A DNA stretch of 64,000 nucleotides from Euborellia annulipes (Eukaryota > Arthropoda > Insecta > Dermaptera > Anisolabididae): assembly GCA_023213315.1 (NCBI GenBank), contig JAKCPI010011627.1, positions 1 through 64,000 on the forward strand, given 5' to 3'. The position numbers and the translations under genes are program-made. The notes under the pieces were generated by a model. It was not told where the DNA came from and made no database searches. It saw only the letters and a program-made list of their open reading frames with translations. Shown here one piece after another: positions 1 to 10,900 of this stretch (positions are counted from its first letter, which is position 1; every line of letters starts with the position of its first letter).

Positions 1-59
1 AAAAGTGTGGGTTTTTTTAATAAAAAAAAAAAAAACATCTTTGGTTATACGTTTATTAT

Positions 60-480
60 TTGGATCAGCCAATCCAATTGGAATAAATTTTTGTCGCTTG
101 GAATGGGAATCGAACCCGGGACCAGCGGCGTAACTAGCCTTTGAGGGCGGGGGGGGGGGGTAAGCTCAACTGGGGCGCCGTTTTTCGTTCGACTTTTTTT
201 AAATTGCTTTTTGAGGTTGTGGGTGTGATGCGATTATAATAAAGGAATGGAGATATCAGATCAGACAAATTGGAATGATCCAGGTACAATAAAACTCCCA
301 GAATAAGACATTTCGGCCTGAATATATTCTGGCCATCTTCAGTTATTGGGAATTATACACAGCCAGCATCAAGCACTTGGGGAGAGGGGGGCAAACGCCC
401 CTGGATACGCTACTGCCCGGGACCCCTAGCTCAAGAGACAAACCAGAAGCTTTAATTAAATTAATTTTCCTGAAAATAAA
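60..480 (-). repeat. tRNA-headed SINE fragment split by a hAT insertion
   Basis: On the minus strand, a B-box-like stretch (GGTTCGATTCCC, 104-117) lies in a tRNA-like context. The same family is seen near 52372-52520, with a related B box and a following AAAATTTATTTC-like tail. The fragment is cut by the hAT MITE at 123-415: 8 bp of SINE sequence (CCCGGGAC) are repeated on both sides. It is a derived retroposon, not a functional tRNA, because no cloverleaf with a closed acceptor stem can be drawn. Confidence 0.5.
123..415. mobile_element. hAT-type MITE, 8-bp target duplication
   Basis: The termini are CAGCGGCGTAACTAG on the left and its imperfect complement CTGGATACGCTACTG on the right. They are flanked by an exact 8-bp direct repeat CCCGGGAC (115-122 and 416-423). 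The 8-bp duplication and the CA..TG ends are the hallmark of hAT transposons. The 293-bp element is non-coding. It contains a G run and, on the minus strand, a hammerhead-like CTGAAGATGGCC..GGCCGAAA motif near 310-345. Five more elements with related ends occur in the window. Confidence 0.8.
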
Positions 481-1170
481 ATCTAGTCTTAAACCACTTT
501 CTTTCAAACGTTGAGGAGACCAAGCGTTACAAACAGACATAAATTCTAAGTATACTAAAGAAAGTTAATAATTATTATTATTATTCCATTTCATATAATT
601 CTAATTTTCGTATTTTTGACATAAAAAAAAAAATATATAAAATTTTAATTGTAAAATGTGTAGAGATAAGTAAATTACCTTGATTTTTTCCAGATAAATA
701 TTGTTAATCTTTTTGAGAGAAGATAAATAAAATCCGGCCTGGTAATTGGCTCGCTATCTCGAAAAACACATTTGTCCCGCAGAGAACACAGAACACAAGC
801 ACATGGGGTGGGGGGGAGGGTATCAAGCGATCAGATGATCATTGCAATGTCGAAGGTGTTTGGCCAACTGACTCAGTGTCAGTGTGTGCAGAAGAAGCGG
901 AGTATCTATCGTCTGCTAACGATGCAGTGGTGGGGAGGCGCAGCAGGCCAACAAAGGATATGACAGTCATGACGCCTGGGGAATCACAAATTGAGTGAAT
1001 AGAAATTATTTTAAATTATTATGAGAGATTTCAAGTGAAGGTTTTTTTTATAATTTAATATAAGGAATTATATTATAATATTTTATGAGAAGAGTTGATT
1101 GAATGTTGCTGTCAAACTGTGTGTGTGTGTCTGTGAACAAAATATCTCAAGAGCTATTTTATATTTAAGT
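424..1170. other. AT-rich stretch without recognisable gene
   Basis: No exon with credible splice borders or protein-like composition is visible. The open frame at 772-963 on the plus strand has a low-complexity, cysteine-poor translation and no acceptor or donor. A short (GT)n tract lies near 1120. Confidence 0.5.
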
Positions 1171-1280
1171 ATTTGGTATCCAGATGCCTTAAATAAAATC
1201 AGCGGACTGCCTGGGATCCGAACCCGCGACGTTCGGTTTAGAATGTAGGCACGCTACCAACTACACCAAGCCCGAGGGCG
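1171..1280 (-). repeat. SINE-1 head fragment
   Basis: Read on the minus strand, this carries an A-box-like GCTTGGTGTAGTTGGTAGCG and a B-box GGGTTCGGATCCC, followed by the SINE-1 body start (GGCAGTCCGCTGATTTTATT). It is one of several dispersed copies of the same tRNA-derived family; compare the full copy at 12074-12352. Confidence 0.7.
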
Positions 1281-1361
1281 AAAATTAAATATTTAAAAAG
1301 TTTTGATTAATGGACGTAAGTTTATCAATACTTTCTAGTTTATCTATATTTATATATATGA

Positions 1362-2780
1362 GATTAGATAGATGTAGGCAGCCAGTAAGAGATAAAAAAA
1401 AAACTTTATTTAATTATCGTCGAGGTATCGGAATCACATCGATCCTATCTTCAGGACCTACGGTCACCGAAAAATCTTAAATTTGAGAATCCTTTGTCGA
1501 TTATTGATCATTTTCATATTTTCGATTGAAGGATCAGAATGTCATTTGTCGCTCTTAGATCTTGGTGAACCTTTTACAGCCGATAAAGGACTCAAACAGG
1601 GAGACTCTCTTGCATGCCTCCTCTTTAATGTTGCCCTGGAGAAGGCTGTCCGCAATTCCGGAATACAAATAAAAGGGACAATATTTAATAAATCCGTGCA
1701 AATTCTAGCGTACGCCGACGATATAGACATAATAGGAAGATCTGAGCGTGCGCTGGTGGAGGCATTCATATCTCTGGAAAAATCCGCGAAACAAATGGGG
1801 CTACAAATCAACCAACAGAAAACGAAGTACATGCCTATATCACAAAGGTCCTCTTCCAGCCTTGTGATCGGCACCTACACCTTCGAGAAAGTCGAGAACT
1901 TCACTTACCTTGGCTCATTAGTAAACGCTACAAACAACATTAGCGAAGAAATAAAAAATAGAATACTTTCCGCAAATAGGTGCTATTTCGGACTTACGAG
2001 GATATTTAGGTCCCACTTTCTATCTAGAAGGACCAAGTGCACACTCTATAAAACCCTCGTAAGGCCCGTGCTAACGTACGCTTCGGAAACGTGGACCATC
2101 AGTAAGAAGGACGAAAGAGCTATAAACATCTTTGAAAGAAAAGATCTCAGACGGATATTTGGGCCCGTTAATGATGGCGGAGGATGGAGAATCCGATTCA
2201 ACCAAGAGCTGTATGATATATACGATGAACCCAACATCTTAAAACTTATAAGAATCGGAAGGCTCAGGTGGCTTGGGCATGTGCAGCGCATGGACGAAGG
2301 CGAGATGGCGAAACGAGTCATGAAGGGTAACCCTGGAGGATACAGCAAGATTGGAAGACCGAGGCTGAGATGGCTCGATGGAGTGTCGGCGGACTGCAAG
2401 ATGCTGGGCGTGGCGAACTGGGCTACCGCCGCGTTGAACAGGGACGGATGGCGTCGTATTCTGGAGGCAGCCAAGACTTACAGCGGGTTGTAGAGCTCGG
2501 GATGATGATGAGATCTTGGTGAGTAACTATTTATATATATATATATATATTATCCATATATATAAATAGTTACTCACCAAGATCTAAGAGCGACAAATGA
2601 CATTCTGATCCTTCAATCGAAAATATGAAAATGATCAACAATCGACAAGGATTCTCAAATTTAAAATTTTTCGATGACCGTAGGTCCTGAAGATGGGATC
2701 GATGTGATTCCGAAATATCGACGATAATTAAATAAAGTTTTTTTTTTTATCTCTTACTGGCTGCCTACATCTATCTAATC
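1362..2780. mobile_element. Foldback element carrying a retroposon insertion
   Basis: The left arm (1362-1568) reappears in inverted orientation at about 2560-2780, starting and ending with GATTAGATAGATGTAGGCAG and its complement. The arms meet across a short TA-rich centre near 2523-2560. The right arm contains a hammerhead-like motif (CTGAAGA at 2687, GAAA at 2712). A retroposon fragment of 942 bp interrupts the left arm at 1569-2510. Without it the palindrome would be about 470 bp. Confidence 0.8.
1483..2493 (+). pseudogene. 5'-truncated non-LTR reverse transcriptase (RTE-like), chimeric ORF
   Basis: The 336-residue frame holds the second half of a retroposon reverse transcriptase: GLKQGDSLACLLFN, then the catalytic AYADD box (about residues 77-81), the INQQKTK motif, and a C-terminal module with RLRWLGHVQRM and GRPRLRWLDG, as in endonuclease-RT retroposons. 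The first 28 or so codons are not RT. They are palindrome-arm sequence read through by chance. The RT itself starts at 1569, so the endonuclease and the first half of the RT are missing and the copy cannot be active. It ends with GATGATGATG just after the stop, an RTE-like short repeat tail, and is flanked by a 12-bp duplication AGATCTTGGTGA (1557-1568, 2511-2522). The RTE assignment is inferred from the tail and the C-terminal motif. Confidence 0.8.
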
Positions 2781-3154
2781 CCGATAATTACTACTCAGAC
2801 ACGGAATTTCTTCTATTTATATATACGGTAGAGAGAAAGTCTGTATAAAAAAATATAAAATTTTACATAAATATTTGAATGCATATTTATTATTATTATT
2901 TTTTTTTTTTAAGTCTTTTCGGGTCATATTGACTTTAACGATACTTAATATTAATTATGACATATTTATTTCGTATCCAAATGATTTAAATAAATATTCA
3001 TCAGTCGAATTAGGTCATAAATATCGATTTTTGGGTTTCGATTGAATACGGATTCTTCAATATTTCCTATTCACGTTTATTTAGGTAATTTTAGCGTTGA
3101 CAATCCGATAAATATTACAAAATAATCGATTTAGTAACCCAAATAGTTTTTTAG
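2781..3154. other. AT-rich spacer, no gene seen
   Basis: This is microsatellite-like AT/T tracts with a SINE-1-like body scrap (TATTTCGTATCCAAATGATT) near 2965-3010. No exon candidate was found. Confidence 0.4.
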
Positions 3155-3620
3155 TCCTCGAGGCTTGGTGTAGGGGTTAGCGTGCCAATCTCGTATACCA
3201 AAAGTCGCGGGTTCGGACTCTAGGCATTTTGGATACCAAATAGCTTAAATAAGAATACCTGGACCCCCAATATATGTACCATCATTTGCAATAGTATTGA
3301 GAATAAAGCCCGGAAGTTAGGCAGCCCAAATGGCAGCTGGTCTGTCTAAGAAATATCTTTTTCAAAGCAGACATTAGGGCGATCGGCCTTTATTACCATA
3401 AAAATTTATCTTTTTAATATATTAGTGAACGTGTACCATTTGAGCTGCCTAACTGCCGGGCTTTATTCTCAATACTATTGCAATAGATGGTAGGCCTATA
3501 TTAATCAAGAACGGATATTGTAAAAGTCTTATATGGCCTGAGTTGCCGAAAAAACAGTGTGAATGTGTGCGTGAGTGTGAGTGTGAATAAGAAAAAAAAA
3601 TGAAAGTGTTTTTGTTTTAA
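3155..3620 (+). repeat. SINE-1 copy interrupted by a palindromic MITE
   Basis: The A-box-like GGCTTGGTGTAGGGGTTAGC and B-box GGGTTCGGACTC start a tRNA-derived SINE. Its tail (GGCCTGAGTTGCCGAAAAAA, then GTGAGTGTGAGTGTGAATAA and an A tract) resumes after a 192-bp inverted-repeat element at 3291-3482. Confidence 0.75.
3291..3482. mobile_element. Palindromic MITE inside SINE-1
   Basis: The ends are exact inverted copies over at least 25 bp, starting GCAATAGTATTGAGAATAAA. A further inverted block (AGGCAGCCCAAATGG against CCATTTGAGCTGCCT) follows. The interior is non-coding. The element splits the surrounding SINE body. Confidence 0.7.
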
Positions 3621-4043
3621 ATAAAAAAAAAATATTTTTTCATTGTGTTTAAATGCGTTTTGCTCAAAATCCCGTTTTTTGTATCTATAACTCTGAAAGG
3701 CTGTAACTTTTTAAGTTTTAGCGATATCAGAGTGGTTTTTATCTTAAAATGTTCAGGAAATTATCCTCTACAATAAAATATCAATTTCCGGCAAGAAGTC
3801 CCTTTTCACTTTCCCGCAATACAAATAATGAATCTATTTAAGGGGTAGTGAGATGCCTTTGCGGGGAGGTTGAATGTGATGCCTATGCACCAGGCGCTTG
3901 TTTAAGCGAAAAGACAGGGCCAAAAAATGAGGATCTACAGGCCAACTTTCTCTTACCTTCGGTAATCGAAAGTTGTGTTCTGTGCTTGTCACACCAGATT
4001 TTTGTGTAGACATATATTTAGTTCCCGACAGTACGGAACATTC

Positions 4044-4046
<3 letters not shown>

Positions 4047-4075
<29 letters not shown>

Positions 4076-4313
4076 CTCATTCACACTCACACTCACACAC
4101 ACATTCACACTGTCTTTTCGGCAGCTCAGGCCATATAAGACATTTACGATAACCGTTATTTATGAATTTATATATATTAGGGTCCAGGCATTCTTATTTA
4201 AGTCATCTGGTATCCAGATGGCTTAAATAAAATCATCGGACTGCCTGGGGTCCGAACCCGCGACGTTTGGTATATGAGGTTAGCACGCTAACCTCTACAC
4301 CACGCCCCGTGGG
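4047..4313 (-). repeat. SINE-1 full-length copy
   Basis: On the minus strand it runs from a tRNA-like head (GGCGTGGTGTAGAGGTTAGC; B box GGGTTCGGACCCC) through the body to the GTGTGAGTGTGAATGAG repeats and an A tail (the T run at 4048-4077). It is inserted in REP-A. Confidence 0.8.
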
Positions 4314-4325
4314 CATGTAAAACTT

Positions 4326-4488
4326 TTTTTTTTTTTTTTTTTTTAAAACATTCACACTTTTTTCTCATTCACACTCACACTCACACACACATTCACACAG
4401 TCTTTTCGGCAACTCAGGCCATTTAAGACTTTAGACGATAACCGTTATTGATAAATATACATATAGGGGTCCAGGCATTCTTATTTAA
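4326..4488 (-). repeat. 5'-truncated SINE-1 copy with target duplication
   Basis: This is the tail half of SINE-1 only, in the same orientation as its neighbour. It is bounded by a direct repeat GCATGTAAAACT (4314-4325 and 4489-4500), so it is a separate, later insertion beside the first SINE. Confidence 0.75.
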
Positions 4489-5094
4489 GCATGTAAAACT
4501 TATAAGTATGGGAAAATATTTATATTTCGTTACCATGGCAACCATTTCTCCTCTTTCCTATGTAAAACAAGAGTAAAGTGGTCTTCAGAAGATTTCAATG
4601 ACGAAATAAGAATATACATTTTAAAGAGAATCTAAAAAATAATTGATTTTTGAATTTAAAAAAAAAATCGGTGCAGCGAATTTTGAGAAAATCGAAAAAA
4701 ACTGAAAAAGTGCATCAGTAAAGTACTAGTACACTTTGGTCGATTTTGTTCAAAAGCTTCGTGTCACGTCCCAGGGGGGTGCCTAACTTAAATATAAAAT
4801 TTCAACCTCCTAGCTCTTTTCGTTCTTGAGATATTTTGTTCACAGACAGACAGACCATGTCGCGAAAACCACTTTTGTGGTTTCAGGGGACCTCAAAACG
4901 TGAAGATCCATCTAAATCTCGACATCGAATTTTTGACATGAATCCAATACTTTCTCTTTCTCTATATTAACATGTATAGAGGTAAGAGAAAGTAAAGAGT
5001 TTTTCTAAAACGATTCCATAGATGATTTTTCAAACGAAATATTAAATGCAAGTAAATAGAAAAAAAAAAAAAAAAAAAAAAAAAAATGAATCAA

Positions 5095-5220
5095 TTTGTG
5101 AGCTAGTGGCCGAGAGACCGGCTCCTGTCTTGTCGACCGGTTCAACTCGCCACAGTAACGGACTGAGTGACCTGCAGTCATACTGACCCCCTGAGGGCCG
5201 GCGTTTCCTGCCTATGTGTT
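5095..5220 (+). repeat. tRNA-headed SINE-like fragment
   Basis: AGCTAGTGGCCGAGAGACCG resembles the A box of a class II tRNA, and GACCGGTTCAACTCGCCAC contains a B-box-like stretch. It lies directly after a 28-A run. No acceptor stem closes, so this is a retroposon head and not a tRNA gene. Confidence 0.4.
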
Positions 5221-5504
5221 AAGAATTCTAGACACAACCTTCGACAATATCAATCACTCGCTCACTCTTACTACAAATTGAGGCTAGGCTAGCTAGCTTC
5301 AATTCGAAAATATTTTGTTTTAACTTTCGTTCGATCATTTGTACACTAGACAGGAACCTCTTCAAAAAGGTTATGAGAGCACTGGGTAGGGAGAGTTTGT
5401 TGGCATGCCTATTAAAGTGTAATAATTTGAAACAATTATAATAGCCGGAACTTTGAATCTTAATTGTTTGTGACGTCACCTTTAGTCGAGTGAAGTTGAC
5501 AAAT

Positions 5505-5630
5505 GACAATATTGGAAATCTAAAAGCCAAGCGGGTTCGGATCTCGGGTAGTTCGATGAATTTATTTAAATCATTTGGATACCAAATGATATAAATAAAT
5601 ATTCCTAATATAAGGTAACTGGGGGGAAGA
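5505..5630 (+). repeat. Degraded SINE-1 fragment
   Basis: The B box GGGTTCGGATCTCGGG and the following body (TTTATTTAAATCATTTGG) match SINE-1. The head and tail are missing. The long minus-strand frame over 5228-5755 runs through it. Confidence 0.5.
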
Positions 5631-5869
5631 CGCAAGTTTGTCGATAGTCCCCCTCTCTGAATCCGCCCGCGATTGAAAGAATATATGAGAGTGGAAAATC
5701 TAACAAGTAAAGTAACCCAAACATGAAATTCTGATTTCATTGTAACTTGGTACAATTAAATAAATAATAAATCTATATATAAATTTGAAAAAATTTCGAC
5801 CAATGAATGAACAGTTTATTTTTAAAAATTATTCCTGAAAATCAGTACAATAGTGAAAATCATTAAAAA

Positions 5870-6731
5870 AAATCTGGTGTGACTGGCGCACAGCACACAA
5901 CTTTCTCTTACCCTTCGGTAAGAGAAAGTTGCGCACTGTGCTGGTCACACCAGATTTTTTGTGTCGAGATATATTTAGTTTCCGATAGCACCTTAGTTTC
6001 AAACTTGCATTTTAAATGTTGACTGCTTCAAATAAACTATGGTTATTTTTCAAAATTTTAATCTCATATTTGGACATTTTATACACAATATAGAATCGTA
6101 AATAAATACAAAATTTCATAAGAATTGGAAAAAAAAATTTTAAATGCCTAAAAAGTTCTAAAGGGGACCCCCTTTTGAATCGAAATTAACATACAAATCC
6201 CTATAGGAAATTAACATTAGGCCTATGCGAAGATAAGGTGGAAAGGGAATTTAAAAAGAGTAGAGAGAGACGATAATGTTTGCAAGTGAGAGAGAGACAT
6301 ATATGTTTTCTTTGAAACAATTAAAGACACAAATAAATTTAAAATAAATGGGAATTTAAATAATAATTGATTTTTAATCTAATAAAAAGAAAAAGATTTA
6401 AATTCCGTTACCATGGCAACCATTTCTATCTTTCCTATGAAGAACAAGAGTAAAGTGGTCTTCAGAAGATTTCAACGGCAAAATGAGAATATACATTTTA
6501 AAGAGCATCTAAAAAATAGTTCATTTATGAATTTTAAAAAAAAATCCTTGGAGGGAATTTTGAGAAAATCGAAAAAAACTGAAAAAGTACATCAGTAAAG
6601 TACTAGTACTTTTTGGCCGATTTTGTTCAAAAGCTTATTTTGAGATTCTTCAAAGGTACCTAAGTTAAATATAAAATTTCAATCCGGTAGCTCAATTCCT
6701 TCATGCTAAAAATCTGTCCACACCTACAGAC

Positions 6732-6762
<31 letters not shown>

Positions 6763-6930
6763 TACATACACACACACACACAGACCAATTTGCGGGACCC
6801 ACTTTTTTGGACTCAGGGGACCTCAAAACATGTATATCCATCAAAATCTCGACATCGAATTTTTGACATGATCGCAATACTTTCTCTCCTATATATTTCA
6901 TATATAGGCTAAGAGAAAGTAAAAGTGTTT
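5870..6930 (+). repeat. REP-A copy, nearly complete
   Basis: It begins with AAAATCTGGTGTGACTGG, has the hairpin CTTTCTCTTACCCTTCGGTAAG and runs through TACCATGGCAACCATTTC, the TACTAGTACTTTTTGGCC block and a (CA)n tract at 6728-6782 to the terminal hairpin TATATATTTCATATATAGG. The 61- to 92-residue frames in it are incidental. Confidence 0.65.
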
Positions 6931-7930
6931 CAAATTCCAAGTTAGACTCATATTCAATATTGAATTCAAGTGATTCCATACAATTGATAATTATGCCTAA
7001 AATGAATAATTAATATTAGCATTAGGTTTCTATCTAGCATCTCAACAATAGTATTAATGACCATTCAAAGCACTTTGTAGCTAAAAATCTATCTTGTTTA
7101 AAAATTTTCAAAAACTGTTGCAAAAGTGGACAGACAGAGATCTATTTTCTTTTATAATATAATTTTGAAATAAAACTAGGTCTCCCGTAAGTGCGGGGCT
7201 TCTCCTTCTTCAAGCGCCCCCGTTAACCCATAGCCTACACCAAACCCATTAATTTCTGTCATCTGACTATACCCCTTCAATAACATTATCAAGCTGAAAA
7301 GTTTCAAAATCTAACAATCATTTCACTCAACAAACAGCTAAAACCCCTTTCAAAACAACTTGAAATTGAAAATCTACCTGTTTTAAAAATTCAAAAATTA
7401 ATTTTTTTAAAAAGTTCTGTTATTTTATTATTGGTCGAATTTTTTCTCGTTTAATGCATATTTATATTAGTTGTTTAATTGTACAAAGTTTCATTGAAAT
7501 CGGAATTTCATGTTTGGGTTACGTTACTTGTTAGACATAATTACTTTACAACAATTTAAAAAAAAAAAGGATAATTATAAAATTTGTATTCGCAGTATTT
7601 GGAGATATATAATTTTTGTCAAAAAAAAAAAAAGGAAAATTTTTGCAATTAAAAAAGTAGAGTAACAAAAAAAAAAAACTAAATTCAAAGTCATTAGCGA
7701 ATTCTACCGTTAAATATTAATTACAGGGGGGGGAGGGTTATAGAAAAAATATGTATCATTCGAACACGAGTGGTTGCTTAACGATACAAACAAAAAAAAA
7801 AGAAATAATAAAAATCGTAGCTTGGAAACGTTATTGGTTTGAAATTTTACTTTTTTTTTTTTAGGTCATGAAAAAAAAACTATTTTTTTTTTGTTACCAA
7901 TTCTTTGCATGTCTGTTGAAGGATGATGTG
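6931..7930. other. AT-rich intergenic stretch
   Basis: No exon is seen before the start of the next gene. A fragment at 7470-7540 (TCATGTTTGGGTTACGTTAC) recurs inverted at 5690-5755, so it is repetitive. Poly-A and poly-T runs dominate 7550-7900. Confidence 0.45.
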
Positions 7931-7938
7931 GTAGAAGG

Positions 7939-10900
7939 ATGCGAGGTTGGGTGCGTTATATAACGAGATCTTCAAAGGCTCATAAAGAAGCTGGAAGAAG
8001 TCAGAGTATCGGAGTGTTTGATGGTGATCGAGACTCGTCTACGACAACAGCCTCGACGACGGAAAGGTAGAGAAAAATTGAGGCAAAACAAAATTTTATA
8101 TGTCCAAGTATCTATAGAAAAATATTAATTTCGTGCCGAAATTTCTATAACTTTTTGATTTATTAATTATTCAAATAGCGATTATCCTAGAGAAAAAGGC
8201 CTTCCTGGTTCAAGGAGTGTCTTCTAGAGAAAAGGCTTAAGCGGGTCCAGGCTAGGTGTTAAATGGGGAGCAAAGCACCCTGAGTAGACCAGAAGCCTGT
8301 TATATTCGGCTTTAATTTCGAATTTTTTACTTTCTCTTACCTATGTATATATGTAATATACAGAGTTTGATGGGTATATACGTTTTGAGGACCCCTGAAT
8401 TCAAAAAAGTGATTTTCGCGACATGATCTGTCTGTGTGTGAACAAAATATCTCAAGAATGAAAAGAGCTATGATGTTAAAATTTTATATTTAAGTTAGGC
8501 ACCCGCATGGGACGTGACACGAAGCTTTTGAACAAAATCGACTGGTACAGTCAGGGACAATATTAAGTCCCACCCTGAGGCCTACCTGACTTTAGAGCCC
8601 TGTGCGTAGGCAACCATTTACGGAGGTCTGTCTATTGTGTTGCCTTAAAATGGACATTCCCCCTGCAATTCTAAAAACCTCCATATTTTAATTTGTAAAG
8701 CAGTGAATTGATCTGATTTTAAAAATGGGGCTTATAAAAACGTGAAAAATAATAAAATATTTCAGATAGCAGCAGTTGCGTCAATATTTAATAATTTTTT
8801 AATAAAAAAGTTAGAAACAAGTCCGTAGCCAGATATTTAATTTTAAATATTGACGCAACTGCTGCTATCTGAAATATTTTGATATTTTTCACGTTTTTAT
8901 AAGCCCCATTTTTAAAATCAGATCAATTCACTGCTTTAGAAATTAAAATATAGAGGTTTTTAGAATTGCAGGGGGAATGTCCATTTTAAGGCAACACAAT
9001 AGACCACAGTCTTTTCGGCAACTTAGGCCATTTAAGACTTTAAACGATACGCGACGTTTCGTATACGAGGTTAGCACGCTATCCTCTACGCCAAGCCCTG
9101 AGGGCGTTCAAGGCAGTTAAAAGCAATAAAGGAAAAATATATTTATCTTTAGCTTTATTTTAAGCGCTTGTCGAACCAAATGGCTTAAATAAGATTGCCT
9201 GGACCCCCAATAGATATATTAAACATACGAGTTTCGTTTAAAGTCTTAAATGGCCTAAGTTGCCGAAAAGACTGTGTGTATGTGTGTGTGAATGTGAGTG
9301 TGAATGAGAAAAAAGTGTGAGTGTTTACCAGTAAAAAAAAAAAAAAACGCTTGTTGACGTTTCGGCCGATATTCCGGCCTTCATCAGGACAAAGTGTTAT
9401 TTGCCTCGAGCTCATAGGTTTTGGCAACTCCTTACAATACGTTTGTGCGAACATTCGTCGGATGTATCGGCCGGAATATCGGCCGAAACGTCGACAAGCG
9501 CGTAAAAGATAAATATATTTTTTCTTTATTGCTTTTGGAAATTTTGGAAATGCCCCCAATAGATATTTTCATTTTCATAACATAACGGTTGTGTGAATGT
9601 GTGTGGAAGTGTGAGTGTGAATAGGAAAAAGTGTGAATGTTTTTTTAAAAAATAAAAAAAAAAGTTGCAATATTCAATTAAATGAGGATCTGATTAGCCG
9701 AGGGGGTAAAGCATTTAAGATGAAGACGGCTCGAGTTCAAATCCACTTCATGGAAATGGAGATGCCTCCTTCTGAGGTAGGAAATGGGAACGCACCTCAG
9801 GAGTATTCCCATGAAAGTTATCCCTCAGAGTGTCAGTACTCTCACTAAAAACGGAAGAAATTCATTTAAATAATTCTAGGAATCTTGTATGCATAATTAC
9901 TGTCTTGAGGAAGGTCACGATTTAAGTCCGAAACGCCAACGGTTAAAAAATTAACAAATAAACAAGTTTTTATTTAATGATGCTACTGCTTAGACTCTCA
10001 ATTCCTATTAAAAAAAAAAAAAAATATATCAATTTTATAGTTTATCCCAACACTATTCGGAGACCAGCTTTTGTTGTATCTAATTAAAAAAAAAAACTCG
10101 ACAGCAGTGAGTGGACGAGCCCGACAACTCAGGAGAGCACCCCTTCGACGTCAGAGGGGGGAGGGGACTCTTCTTCTTCTCCACCCTCGAGTAGTCAAAT
10201 GAGCAAAAACGAAAATGAATCCAGCCCGAGTTTCAAGCATATGCCCGTAGGTCGATTGCCACCGGGGATTTTCTATTATCAAACATCAAGCCATAGACTA
10301 TGCCAACCAGAATCTGATTCACGTACCAATAAAAGGTAAAAAAACAAAAACAATACGTTCATTTAGGTATTTATTTGACTAACAAGATAATTTGTTTATA
10401 GTATGTCTTCACGTGATGGGAAATCGTTCCAAGATGAAGCCGTCTCAACATCATCTCATATCAATGCTTTTAGAGAGCAGAAAAATGGAGTTGTTGTTTC
10501 AAGAAATATAATGCAACAGACTTATAATTCAGAAATGAGTAAATTTTCAAAAGTAACACAAACTAAAAATTCAGAGACCTCGACTTCAAGAGAGAGGAAA
10601 AACGAGGAGATAACAAAAATCCAACCACATATAGAATAGATATTAAAGTAAATATAATTAAAACTAAATTATATTCTTTGAGACGGAGGCAAATGGCTAA
10701 GCAGATAAGCTTCAACACAACTCGGGTTCGAATCCAGCTTGTCGCAAATAATTCTCCTCTTAGGGTAGAAAAGTGGGAGAAAATCTCACCCTCGCAGACA
10801 CAAAAGGTCCAATTTGAGGTGGACTTAATGGGTATGACTCTGACTTGTTTATCCCGGGTCCTTTGGAGAGGTGTGGGCCGGGTGGATGGAAGGAGCATGA

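Larger units (their letters stand above)
3945..5005 (+). repeat. REP-A interspersed element with two nested SINEs
   Basis: The copy starts with CTTTCTCTTACCTTCGGTAA and CACACCAGATTTTTGTG, is broken at 4046, and resumes at 4499 with GGGAAAATATTTATATTTCG. It ends with the GTACTAGTACACTTTGG block, the GCGAAAACCACTTTTGTGG block and a short inverted repeat GGTAAGAGAAAGTA. At least five other copies exist (5870, 8330, 13583, 14440 and 53640). The short inverted ends suggest a DNA-type element, but I cannot assign the family. Confidence 0.65.

Noticed and set aside
5228..5755. 175-codon minus-strand open frame
   Set aside because: It crosses a SINE-1 fragment (5505-5630) and a fragment repeated at 7470-7540. 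No domain and no splice logic. It is long by chance through repeats.
6701..6979. Frames on both strands rich in Cys/Val or Thr/His
   Set aside because: They are translations of the (CA)n/(GT)n tract in REP-A.
10553..10639. Read-through extension of exon 10402-10552 to a stop at 10639
   Set aside because: The GTAACA donor at 10553 gives phase 0, matching the next exon at 12948. The extension would end the protein early; it may be intron retention.
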